DNA of 40,146 nt. It comes from an uncultured Eubacteriales bacterium (lineage in GTDB: Bacteria; Bacillota; Clostridia; Oscillospirales; Acutalibacteraceae). Where the stretch lies: NCBI GenBank assembly GCA_934464585.1, contig CAKSJY010000012.1, forward strand, positions 1-40,146, read 5' to 3'. Of this stretch, positions 32,642-40,146 are shown piece after piece. Positions within the stretch are counted from its first letter, which is position 1. Each line of letters starts with the position of its first letter. The notes below the pieces were generated by a model that saw nothing but the letters and a program-made list of their open reading frames with translations, was not told the origin of the DNA and ran no database searches. A program made the translations under genes and the position numbers.

Positions 32642-35467
32642 ATGTCGGTAAAGAATATATTTATAAAAGGCGCTAGAGAACATAATCTTAAAAATATAGA
32701 TGTATCGATACCGAGAGATAAACTTGTAGTATTAACAGGACTTTCGGGTTCGGGAAAATCCTCTTTAGCATTCGATACTATTTATGCCGAAGGCCAAAGG
32801 AGATATGTAGAATCTTTATCGTCATATGCAAGGCAGTTTCTAGGACAAATGGAAAAACCTGATGTTGATTATATAGAGGGACTTTCTCCATCAATATCAA
32901 TAGATCAGAAAACAACATCAAAAAATCCTAGATCTACTGTAGGCACAATTACAGAGATTTACGATTATTTAAGATTGCTATATGCAAGAATAGGTATACC
33001 ACATTGTCCGGTTTGCGGTAAGGAGATTAAACAGCAAACAATAGACCAAATTGTAGATCAAGTAATGAAACTTGAAGAGAGAACAAAGATAATGGTGTTG
33101 GCACCTGTAGTTAAGGCTCGAAAAGGTGAACATGTAAGGATACTTGACGATGCTAGGAAAAACGGATATGTAAGAGTTAGAATAGACGGAATTATATATG
33201 ATTTATCCGAAGAAATAAAGCTTGAAAAAAATAAGAAGCATACTATCGAGATAGTTATAGACCGTCTTATAATAGAAGATGATGTTAGATCAAGACTTAC
33301 AGATTCGATAGAAACAGCAACAAAGATATCGGGTTCTATTATTGTGATAAATGTTATTGGTGGGGAAGATTTAGTATTTTCTCAAAGCTACGCTTGCCCA
33401 GATCATGGAATGAGTATTGATGAATTAACCCCGAGAATGTTTTCATTTAATAATCCATTTGGAGCTTGTAAGAAGTGTACAGGCTTAGGAGTATTTATGA
33501 AGGTAGACCCGGATTTAATATTGCCTAATAAAGAACTATCTGTTGCCGGTGGAGCAATAAAAGCAAGTGGCTGGGCTATGGAGGGTAGCACTATAGCTAC
33601 AATGTACTTCAAGGCTCTTTCTGAAAAGTATAATTTTTCTTTAGACACACCGGTAAAAGACCTAAGTGATGATATTGTAAATATCTTGCTTTATGGTACG
33701 GGCGATGAAGAAATTACAGTTACAAGAAAAAATGCGTATGGAAGCGGGAAGTATAAAACTAAATTTGAGGGGGTTATAAATAATCTTGAAAGACGTTTTA
33801 AGGAAACTAGTAGTAATTGGATAAAAAGCGAAATAGAATGCTATATGAGTGCAATACCGTGTGATGAGTGCGGCGGTAAAAGACTTTCAAAGGAAAGTTT
33901 GTCGGTTACAGTTGGCGGAATCAACATAGATGATTTTTGCCAAAAGTCGATTGAAAATGCCTTGGAGTTTATTGAGAATATAAAGCTTACAGAAAGAGAA
34001 AACTTTATAGCTAAAGAGATTTTAAAAGAGATAAAATCAAGGCTACAATTTTTAAAAAGCGTAGGTTTAGAGTACCTTACTTTGTCGAGATCTTCAGGAA
34101 CTCTTTCAGGTGGAGAAAGTCAAAGAATTCGTCTTGCAACCCAAATAGGTTCGTCTTTAATGGGTGTATTATATATTTTAGATGAACCAAGTATTGGACT
34201 TCATCAGAGAGATAACAGTAAGTTAATAGAAACATTAAAACACCTTAGAGATATTGGAAACACTGTTATAGTTGTCGAACATGATGAGGATACTATGTAT
34301 GCTGCAGATTACATAGTTGACATAGGTCCAAAAGCGGGAATTCATGGGGGAAATGTTGTTTGTGCAGGAACTATTGACGATATAAAGGCTTGTAAGGAGT
34401 CTATCACAGGACAATACATGACCGGTAAAAGGAAAATACCAATTCCGGAAAAGAGAAGACAAGGAAATGGTAATAAACTAAAAATAATCGGTGCTTGCGA
34501 AAATAATCTTAAAAATATAGATGTAGAGATTCCACTAGGTGAGTTTGTTTGTGTTACAGGAGTTTCCGGTTCAGGAAAATCATCGTTAATTAACGAGATT
34601 TTATATAAAAGTCTTACTAAAACTTTGAACAAATCGAAAGTAAAGCCCGGATGCCACAAGGAAATATTGGGTATTGAGAATATTGATAAAGTTATAGATA
34701 TAAATCAATCTCCGATAGGTAGGACACCTAGATCAAACCCTGCAACATATACTGGCGTTTTTACTGATATACGTGAACTGTTTTCAAGTACTCAGCAAGC
34801 TAAAATGAAAGGCTTTAGTAGCAGTAGATTTTCGTTTAATGTAAAGGGTGGACGATGTGAAGCCTGTACCGGAGACGGAATAATAAAAATAGAAATGCAC
34901 TTTTTGCCAGATGTATATGTTCCATGTGAGGTTTGTAAAGGAAGAAGATATAATAGGGAAACCCTTGAAGTAAAATATAAGGACAAAAATATTTATGATG
35001 TACTTGAAATGACGGTTGAGGAAGGACTAGAATTCTTTAGGAATATACCTAAAATAGAGAAAAAACTTCAAACCTTATGTGACGTAGGCTTGGGATATAT
35101 AAAGATAGGGCAATCAGCAACGACACTTTCAGGTGGAGAGGCTCAAAGGGTTAAACTTGCATCTGAACTTTCTAAAAGGTCGACAGGAAAAACAATATAT
35201 ATTTTGGACGAACCAACTACAGGTTTGCATATTGCAGACGTTCATAAACTTATTGAGGTACTTCAAAAGCTTGTTGATTCTGGCAATACTGTTGTAGTTA
35301 TCGAACATAACTTAGATCTAATTAAAAGTGCAGATTATATAATAGATTTAGGTCCTGAAGGTGGAGATAAGGGCGGATATATAGTAGCAAAGGGTACACC
35401 GGAGGATATAATTAAGGTTGAAAAATCATATACGGGTCAATATTTAAAGAAACTTATAAATAGGTAG
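32642..35467 (+). CDS. uvrA: Excinuclease ABC subunit A
   Basis: The 941-residue protein has the two ABC ATPase halves of UvrA, with Walker A GLSGSGKSS and GVSGSGKSS and signatures LSGGESQRIRLATQ and LSGGEAQRVKLASE. Zinc-binding Cys groups are seen in HCPVCGKE, GACKKCTGLG and CDECGGK, and in GGRCEACTGDG with CEVCKGRRYN. UvrA scans DNA for bulky lesions and loads UvrB. GGATGGTGA precedes the ATG. It is directly after uvrB, so the two form one operon. Length is normal. Confidence 0.97.
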   Translation: MSVKNIFIKGAREHNLKNIDVSIPRDKLVVLTGLSGSGKSSLAFDTIYAEGQRRYVESLSSYARQFLGQMEKPDVDYIEGLSPSISIDQKTTSKNPRSTVGTITEIYDYLRLLYARIGIPHCPVCGKEIKQQTIDQIVDQVMKLEERTKIMVLAPVVKARKGEHVRILDDARKNGYVRVRIDGIIYDLSEEIKLEKNKKHTIEIVIDRLIIEDDVRSRLTDSIETATKISGSIIVINVIGGEDLVFSQSYACPDHGMSIDELTPRMFSFNNPFGACKKCTGLGVFMKVDPDLILPNKELSVAGGAIKASGWAMEGSTIATMYFKALSEKYNFSLDTPVKDLSDDIVNILLYGTGDEEITVTRKNAYGSGKYKTKFEGVINNLERRFKETSSNWIKSEIECYMSAIPCDECGGKRLSKESLSVTVGGINIDDFCQKSIENALEFIENIKLTERENFIAKEILKEIKSRLQFLKSVGLEYLTLSRSSGTLSGGESQRIRLATQIGSSLMGVLYILDEPSIGLHQRDNSKLIETLKHLRDIGNTVIVVEHDEDTMYAADYIVDIGPKAGIHGGNVVCAGTIDDIKACKESITGQYMTGKRKIPIPEKRRQGNGNKLKIIGACENNLKNIDVEIPLGEFVCVTGVSGSGKSSLINEILYKSLTKTLNKSKVKPGCHKEILGIENIDKVIDINQSPIGRTPRSNPATYTGVFTDIRELFSSTQQAKMKGFSSSRFSFNVKGGRCEACTGDGIIKIEMHFLPDVYVPCEVCKGRRYNRETLEVKYKDKNIYDVLEMTVEEGLEFFRNIPKIEKKLQTLCDVGLGYIKIGQSATTLSGGEAQRVKLASELSKRSTGKTIYILDEPTTGLHIADVHKLIEVLQKLVDSGNTVVVIEHNLDLIKSADYIIDLGPEGGDKGGYIVAKGTPEDIIKVEKSYTGQYLKKLINR

Positions 35468-35551
35468 AATATGATTGTTTGCTTTTTATGTTTTTTATAA
35501 TACAGACTAGTTTATTTTTAAGAAATTTATTATTACAAAAAAATAAAGCAT

Positions 35552-35632
35552 TTTAGCGTATAGGGAATAGTAGAGATTTGTTGGTTTTAAGCGGATTATA
35601 CATATTGCTGTTTAATATGCCTATACGCTAAA
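35552..35632. repeat. 13-bp perfect inverted repeat in the uvrA-trmK gap
   Basis: TTTAGCGTATAGG (35552-35564) and CCTATACGCTAAA (35620-35632) are perfect inverse complements separated by 55 bp. No T-tract follows. The gap between uvrA and trmK (35468-35727) holds no gene that I can see. Confidence 0.5.
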
Positions 35633-35727
35633 TACTTCGTGTTTGCGAATATGTATTTGTTAGGAAAATATGTGTAAAGAGTAAAACATGCTTAATAAAA
35701 TGAACTTTATAAATTTTGGAGGAAGAT

Positions 35728-36420
35728 GTGTACGAACAAAAAGCTTTTATTTTAAATAATAGATTAAAAACTTGTGCTTCGATGGTGCAAACTGGGGCAA
35801 AACTTGCCGATATAGGTACAGACCATGCTTATTTACCGGTATGGCTTGCTAAAAATAATATGATTAAACATGCTATTGCCGCAGATATAAAAAAGGGTCC
35901 TTTAGAGATGGCAAAACGCAATATAGAAAAATATTCCTTAGAGGATAAAGTAGAGACTAGATTGTCGGATGGACTCGAAAAAATCAATGAAAATGAAGTA
36001 GATAATATAGTAATAGCAGGAATGGGGGGAGAATTAATAGCCTCCATTATATCAAAGGCACTATGGCTAAAAAATAGTAGTAAAAATCTTGTACTTCAAC
36101 CTATGAGTATGGCTAAAGAATTAAGAAACTTTTTAAGGAATGAAAATTTTGAAATAAAAGAGGAAATAGCCGTTATCGACAGCAAAAGAGCATATACGGT
36201 AATGAGAGCAATGTATACTGAGAATAATATATTGTGTGATGACCTATATCCATATGTAGGGAAATTACAGTATCCATTTTCAGATGAGGCAAAAGGCTAT
36301 TTAAAAAGAGAAATAAATAATATACATAATAAGATAAAGGGATATAAAATTACAAAAAACTATGATAAAGCTAATGAACTAAATAATATAGTTTTGAAAA
36401 TTGAAGATTTATTAAAATAG
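35728..36420 (+). CDS. trmK: tRNA (adenine22-N1)-methyltransferase
   Basis: The 230-residue SAM-dependent enzyme matches TrmK, which methylates A22 of tRNA. ASMVQTGAKLADIGTDHAYLPVWLA forms the SAM-binding motif I, NIVIAGMGGELI a second motif, and LVLQPMS replaces the usual catalytic-loop string. A C-terminal helical region (residues ~190-230) is typical. The GTG at 35728 has GGAGG five bases upstream; the TTG at 35716 overlaps that site. It is followed by a Nif3-like gene, the conserved Firmicutes pair. Confidence 0.92.
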   Translation: MYEQKAFILNNRLKTCASMVQTGAKLADIGTDHAYLPVWLAKNNMIKHAIAADIKKGPLEMAKRNIEKYSLEDKVETRLSDGLEKINENEVDNIVIAGMGGELIASIISKALWLKNSSKNLVLQPMSMAKELRNFLRNENFEIKEEIAVIDSKRAYTVMRAMYTENNILCDDLYPYVGKLQYPFSDEAKGYLKREINNIHNKIKGYKITKNYDKANELNNIVLKIEDLLK

Positions 36421-36430
36421 GAGGGATATT

Positions 36431-37519
36431 TTGTCAACTGTAAGAGATGTTTATAATTATATAGATGAAATAGCACCATTTGATACAGCAATGGACTTTG
36501 ATAATTGTGGTATGTTAGTTGGAAACTATTCGGAAGTTATTAATAAGGTATTGCTTTCCTTGGATATTACGCCAGATGTAGTAAAGGAAGCTAAAAAACT
36601 TGGAGCTAACCTTATTATTAGCCATCATCCGGTCATCTTTAATCCGATTAAAAGACTAGATTCAAATAGTGTTCCATATCTGCTAGCTAAAAATGGTATT
36701 AGTGCTATATGTGCACACACAAACTTGGATATGGCAGACTGTGGTGTAAATACAGCATTGGCGGATTTGTTGGGAATAAAAGATAGAGAGGGTTTGTCTG
36801 TATATAAAAGTAAAAATTATAATAAAGTAGTTGTATTTACTCCGATTGATTATACTGATAGTATAAAGCGTGCAATGACATTATCCGGAGCCGGAACTCT
36901 AGGTGATTACTGTGGATGTTCATTCCAAACTAAAGGCCAAGGAAGCTTTTTACCTATGGAGGGTGCGAAACCGTTCCTGGGCAAAGTTGGAGAATATGAA
37001 AATGTTATCGAGGATAGGCTAGAGATGGTATGCCCAAAAAGTAAAACAGATAGTGTTATTGAGGCTATGTTGAAAGCACACCCATATGAAGTACCGGCTT
37101 ATGATATATTTGAAACAAGTGCAATAAAAGAAGATGTATGTTGTGGCATTATTGGTAATATTGAATCTGAGATGTTGCCAAAAGATTTTGCTCAACATGT
37201 CAAGGAATCCTTAAACTGTAATGGTGTAAGATATATTCCGGGAAAAAGAAAAATAAACAAGGTGGCCCTTTGCTCCGGTGCAGGAGGAGACCTTATATAT
37301 AAAGCTGTCAAAAAGGGAGCAGACGCATTTGTTACCGGTGAAATAAAGCATCATGAAATATTGTCAGCTATGGCTGCTGGTGTTACAGTAGTTGATGCAG
37401 GACACTTCTGCACAGAGGATGTAGTAATAGATCCACTTTTAAAGATAATTAGTAGTAAATTTGAAAATATAGAATTTGTTAAATCGAATGCATATTCTAA
37501 TATGTTAGAATATGTATAA
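36431..37519 (+). CDS. Nif3-like dinuclear metal-centre protein (GTP cyclohydrolase I type 2 family)
   Basis: The 362-residue protein has the NIF3/YqfO layout: N-terminal metal-ligand region NLIISHHPVIFNPIK and AICAHTNLDMADCGVN, a PII-like central insertion (residues ~125-230) and the C-terminal ALCSGAGGDLIYKAVKKGADAFVTGEIKHHE and VVDAGHFCTED. Family members form hexameric toroids; their true function is debated. The start is TTG at 36431 after GGAGGG. It is 10 bp after trmK and 17 bp before rqcH. Confidence 0.93.
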   Translation: MSTVRDVYNYIDEIAPFDTAMDFDNCGMLVGNYSEVINKVLLSLDITPDVVKEAKKLGANLIISHHPVIFNPIKRLDSNSVPYLLAKNGISAICAHTNLDMADCGVNTALADLLGIKDREGLSVYKSKNYNKVVVFTPIDYTDSIKRAMTLSGAGTLGDYCGCSFQTKGQGSFLPMEGAKPFLGKVGEYENVIEDRLEMVCPKSKTDSVIEAMLKAHPYEVPAYDIFETSAIKEDVCCGIIGNIESEMLPKDFAQHVKESLNCNGVRYIPGKRKINKVALCSGAGGDLIYKAVKKGADAFVTGEIKHHEILSAMAAGVTVVDAGHFCTEDVVIDPLLKIISSKFENIEFVKSNAYSNMLEYV

Positions 37520-37536
37520 TTGGGGGGACTCGTTAT

Positions 37537-39297
37537 ATGGCACTTGATGGTGCTTTTCTCAGGCATATAAAATATGAAGTAAAAAAACAGGCTTTGGATG
37601 CCAGAGTAGACAAAATATTTCAGCCGAATAAGGATGAAATAGTGATATCTTTACGCTGTAAATCGGGTACATATAAGTTACTTTTATCTGTACGTGCAAG
37701 TAGTCCAAGAGTACACTTCACAAAGCATAAGATAGAGAACCCTTCAGTTCCGCCAATGCTTTGTATGCTTTTTAGAAAGAAGCTTACCTCAGCTAAGCTT
37801 ATAGATGTACGGCAAGTTGGCCTTGAAAGGGCGTTATTCTTTGACTTTTTAGCGACTGATGAGCTTGGAGATAAATCTAAGATTACAATTGTATCTGAAA
37901 TAATGGGGAAATATAGCAATGTAATTTTATTGGATTCCTCCGGTAAGATAATAGATGCTTTAAAAAGAGTGGACGCATCGACATCATCAAAACGGTTAGT
38001 TTTACCCGGGATAGGTTATGAACTTCCTCCGAAACAGGATAAACTTTCACTTCTTGATAAAGATGCTGATATTGTTGATGCTATGCTAAAAAGAAAGCCC
38101 GGCTCAACTGTTGAAAAGGCTATGCTTTCTTGCATACAAGGTATTTCACCTATTGTATGCAGAGAGGTAGCATACGCAATTTGTGGAAATAAAGATATCG
38201 CCTTAGGTGATTTAAATACAGAACAAAAGGAATCTTTGCAAAAAACTATTAATTCAATTTCCAAGACGGTTTTTGAAGTTTCGGGCAATCCTATAATGAT
38301 AAAAGATGATAATGGTAAGCTGATAGACTTTTCCTTTCTACCGATAAAACAATATGGAGAGTCAGCAAAAATAATTTCTTACGAAAGTTTTTCTGAACTT
38401 TTAGATGAATTCTATTTTGAAAAAGATAATCAGGAAAGAATGAAAACAAAGTATGCTGATCTATCCAGATTGCTTACAACTTTGCTTGATAGAATAAATA
38501 AGAAAATAGCGATTCAAAAAAATGAGATAGAACAAAGCAAAAAGAAAGAGGTACTAAAGTTATATGGAGATCTATTAAAGGCTAATTTATATAAACTAAG
38601 TTTTGGTGAAAATGAAGTCGTTGTAGAAAATTTTTATGACGAATATAAGCCGACAAAGATTAAGTTAGACAGCCGTATTTCGCCGTCGCAAAATGTTCAA
38701 AAGTTTTATAAGGAATATACTAAGTCTAAACATGCAATAAAGTTGTTGAATGAACAAATAGAGATTTCCAAGGTCGAAAGGGACTATCTTGAGGGGGTTC
38801 TTGATACTTTGAGCCGTGTACAGCTCGAAGATGAAATCAATGAAATACGTAGTGAATTGGCTGAGCAGGGATATATTAAATCGAGATCTTCTCGTAAATC
38901 GAATGTTTCTAAGCTTAAACCAATGTGCTTTAAATCGACTGAAGGTTTTGAAATATTGGTTGGTCGAAATAATATGCAGAATGATAAACTTACGTTAAAG
39001 GAATCGAAAAAAACAGATATTTGGTTTCATGTTAAGGATATCCCGGGATCTCATGTAATACTTGTGGCTAATGGTAAGGAAGTCGGTGAACAATCTCTTT
39101 ATGACGCAGCGATGATTGCGGCGTTTTATAGTAAAGCCGGGGGATCATCCGGGGTACCGGTTGACTACACATTTGTAAGATATATAAGCAAACCCCAGGG
39201 AGCTAAGCCGGGCAATGTGATATACAAAAACCAAAAAACGTTATTTGTTACTCCGAATAAAGACTATATATCGGACTTGTCGCAAAATAACAAATAA
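37537..39297 (+). CDS. rqcH: Ribosome quality control protein RqcH (NFACT family)
   Basis: The 586-residue protein has an NFACT-N domain (residues 1-~200; GAFLRHIKYEVKKQALDARVDKIFQP), helix-hairpin-helix and long coiled coil (about 290-440) and an NFACT-R domain (DIWFHVKDIPGSHVIL near 500). RqcH adds alanine tails to nascent chains on stalled large subunits in Firmicutes. Older annotations call it fibronectin-binding protein. GGGGGG precedes the ATG. It is the last gene of the trmK-nif3-rqcH run. Confidence 0.94.
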   Translation: MALDGAFLRHIKYEVKKQALDARVDKIFQPNKDEIVISLRCKSGTYKLLLSVRASSPRVHFTKHKIENPSVPPMLCMLFRKKLTSAKLIDVRQVGLERALFFDFLATDELGDKSKITIVSEIMGKYSNVILLDSSGKIIDALKRVDASTSSKRLVLPGIGYELPPKQDKLSLLDKDADIVDAMLKRKPGSTVEKAMLSCIQGISPIVCREVAYAICGNKDIALGDLNTEQKESLQKTINSISKTVFEVSGNPIMIKDDNGKLIDFSFLPIKQYGESAKIISYESFSELLDEFYFEKDNQERMKTKYADLSRLLTTLLDRINKKIAIQKNEIEQSKKKEVLKLYGDLLKANLYKLSFGENEVVVENFYDEYKPTKIKLDSRISPSQNVQKFYKEYTKSKHAIKLLNEQIEISKVERDYLEGVLDTLSRVQLEDEINEIRSELAEQGYIKSRSSRKSNVSKLKPMCFKSTEGFEILVGRNNMQNDKLTLKESKKTDIWFHVKDIPGSHVILVANGKEVGEQSLYDAAMIAAFYSKAGGSSGVPVDYTFVRYISKPQGAKPGNVIYKNQKTLFVTPNKDYISDLSQNNK

Positions 39298-39302
39298 TTC
39301 GC

Positions 39303-39331
39303 TTTACCGCCTGTATATAGTGTGATATAAT
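39303..39331 (+). promoter_or_regulatory. Promoter of the 97-residue protein gene
   Basis: TTTACC (39303-39308), 17-bp spacer, TATAAT (39326-39331), about 45 bp before the ATG at 39377. Confidence 0.6.
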
Positions 39332-39376
39332 ATATTACATAGCGTTTATACTAATACTATTAAGGAGGTAACTAAA

Positions 39377-39670
39377 ATGGCTACAAAAACTGAAAATAAA
39401 AATAAATTTTTAATGTACAAAGGTAAACCTCTGGTTAGATCAGGTAATACGATTTATTATGGGAATGCATATGATAAATATTTAATAAAAATTGATATTA
39501 AGTCTTCTAAGAAGGTAGATGACTTAGAGATGGCGGATAAGGTAATGGTTTATCTTTTAAGTGTTAGCGGAAAAAATACAAGGACAGTTAAATCAAGTGA
39601 AAAACCTAACCTTTATGCAGCAATTGATATAGCAGATGCTTGGCTTGAAAAGGCCTTAAGCGAGAATTAA
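39377..39670 (+). CDS. Conserved Clostridia protein of unknown function
   Basis: The 97-residue soluble protein contains FLMYKGKPLVRSGNTIYYGNAYDKYLIKIDI and a C-terminal NLYAAIDIADAWLEKAL. I recall closely similar short proteins across Clostridia (KGKPLVRSG...YYG...ALDIA..WLERAL) without assigned function. There is no signal peptide, membrane helix or metal motif. AAGGAGGT precedes the ATG, a clear promoter lies upstream and a terminator follows, so it is a single-gene unit, probably well expressed. Confidence 0.8.
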   Translation: MATKTENKNKFLMYKGKPLVRSGNTIYYGNAYDKYLIKIDIKSSKKVDDLEMADKVMVYLLSVSGKNTRTVKSSEKPNLYAAIDIADAWLEKALSEN

Positions 39671-39676
39671 TTTAAG

Positions 39677-39705
39677 GCTACGATTAATGTGATCGTAGCT
39701 TTTTT
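39677..39705 (+). terminator. Terminator of the 97-residue protein gene
   Basis: GCTACGAT (39677-39684) and ATCGTAGC (39692-39699) form a perfect stem followed by TTTTTTG. Confidence 0.9.
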
Positions 39706-39927
39706 GTGTGCTTAAGGAGGATTTACCAAACTAAGGCTTAGGTGCGTTTAAATAGAGTGATATGTTCAGCCTCATTTTGTGCACAAAAACGACTTTTAAT
39801 GTGGATATTTTTCACATAAAACCAAATGACTTTAACCAGAAATAAAACTAAAAATACACCAAACCCCTTATGTATATTAGGTTTGAACATAATATATAAT
39901 TTTTATTAAAGAAATTCGACAAAATAC

Positions 39928-40146
39928 TTGACAAATCATTTTGTAAGTGTTATCCTATAATCACAGGAAGGGTATAGGTAATATTGTCTATATTATTTTG
40001 CCTGTATGTTGAATAAAGTGTGGTGATGTTATAAAACGAATGTTCGCGGAAGATATTAGTGCGAAAAATCCCCAATAGTTTAAATTTAGAACCGATCGGC
40101 TTTTGAGGGGATGCACTTCAAAGGAATCAGATCGGGCTTTTTATAT
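39928..40146 (+). promoter_or_regulatory. Promoter and structured leader with terminator at the window edge
   Basis: TTGACA (39928-39933), 17-bp spacer, TATCCT (39951-39956). About 180 nt follow without a usable ORF, ending in a hairpin whose outer stem is CCGATC (40092-40097) with GATCGG (40130-40135) and a CTTTTT tail. This suggests an attenuator leader of a gene beyond the window, or a small RNA. I find no T-box, riboswitch or ribosomal leader signature that I can name. The stretch 39706-39927 shows nothing else. Confidence 0.5.

Noticed and set aside
40010..40146. T-box or known riboswitch at the window end
   Set aside because: No T-box bulge motif or aptamer core I know is present; only the terminator is clear, so it is left unnamed.

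Overview
The window is low-GC chromosomal DNA of an endospore-forming member of the Clostridia. This rests on AGGAGG-type ribosome binding sites, sigma-A-like promoters, an L10 leader, a TPP riboswitch of Firmicutes type, the trmK-nif3 pair, and above all a cotJABC spore-coat operon. No tRNA, rRNA or CRISPR array was seen.

Layout. 1-2 kb: a secreted RCC1-repeat protein converging on asnS. 2-8.6 kb (minus): asnS, a small zinc-ribbon membrane protein, secA and an ATP/ADP-translocase-type nucleotide transporter, a family best known from intracellular bacteria. 9-12.7 kb (plus): rpmG-secE-nusG-rplK-rplA, then an L10 leader and rplJ-rplL. 12.7-16.1 kb (minus): a small conserved protein, citrate synthase, a sugar-phosphate transferase, a holin-like protein with a zinc ribbon, and a membrane-anchored flavodoxin. 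16.2-22.6 kb (minus): the cotJ locus, described below. 22.7-24.7 kb (plus): cyclophilin lipoprotein, two DUF4870-like membrane proteins, thioredoxin. 24.9-27.6 kb (minus): a ThiXYZ pyrimidine importer behind a TPP riboswitch. 27.7-35.5 kb: a lone ABC ATPase, an RluA pseudouridine synthase, then radC, an MGMT-like gene, uvrB and uvrA. 35.7-39.7 kb (plus): trmK, a Nif3-like gene, rqcH and a conserved 97-residue protein. The window ends in an untranslated leader with its own promoter and terminator.

The main discovery is in the cotJ locus. The dimanganese catalase-like coat protein CotJC is cut in two. Residues 1-64 lie at 21942-22133, directly after cotJA and cotJB. The rest lies 5.2 kb away at 16278-16700. 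Both break points carry the same 11 bp (16701-16711 and 21942-21952). Recombination between them restores the open frame exactly, rebuilding the metal-ligand motif TEELAHLE and a 204-residue CotJC. The intervening 5,241 bp carries a large serine recombinase beside the cotJC 5' part, a small ORF just before the recombinase, and glyA, rarA and a flavin-reductase/rubredoxin gene. The predicted circle junction has 20-bp inverted arms (15/20 matches) around a CC/GG dinucleotide, as expected of a serine-integrase attP. This looks like a sigK-skin type of programmed excision element that interrupts cotJC and, unusually, carries apparent housekeeping genes. The recombinase lies in the same transcriptional direction downstream of cotJA-cotJB-cotJC', so the sporulation promoter of the operon could itself drive excision. 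Expression, excision and timing are inferred, not shown.
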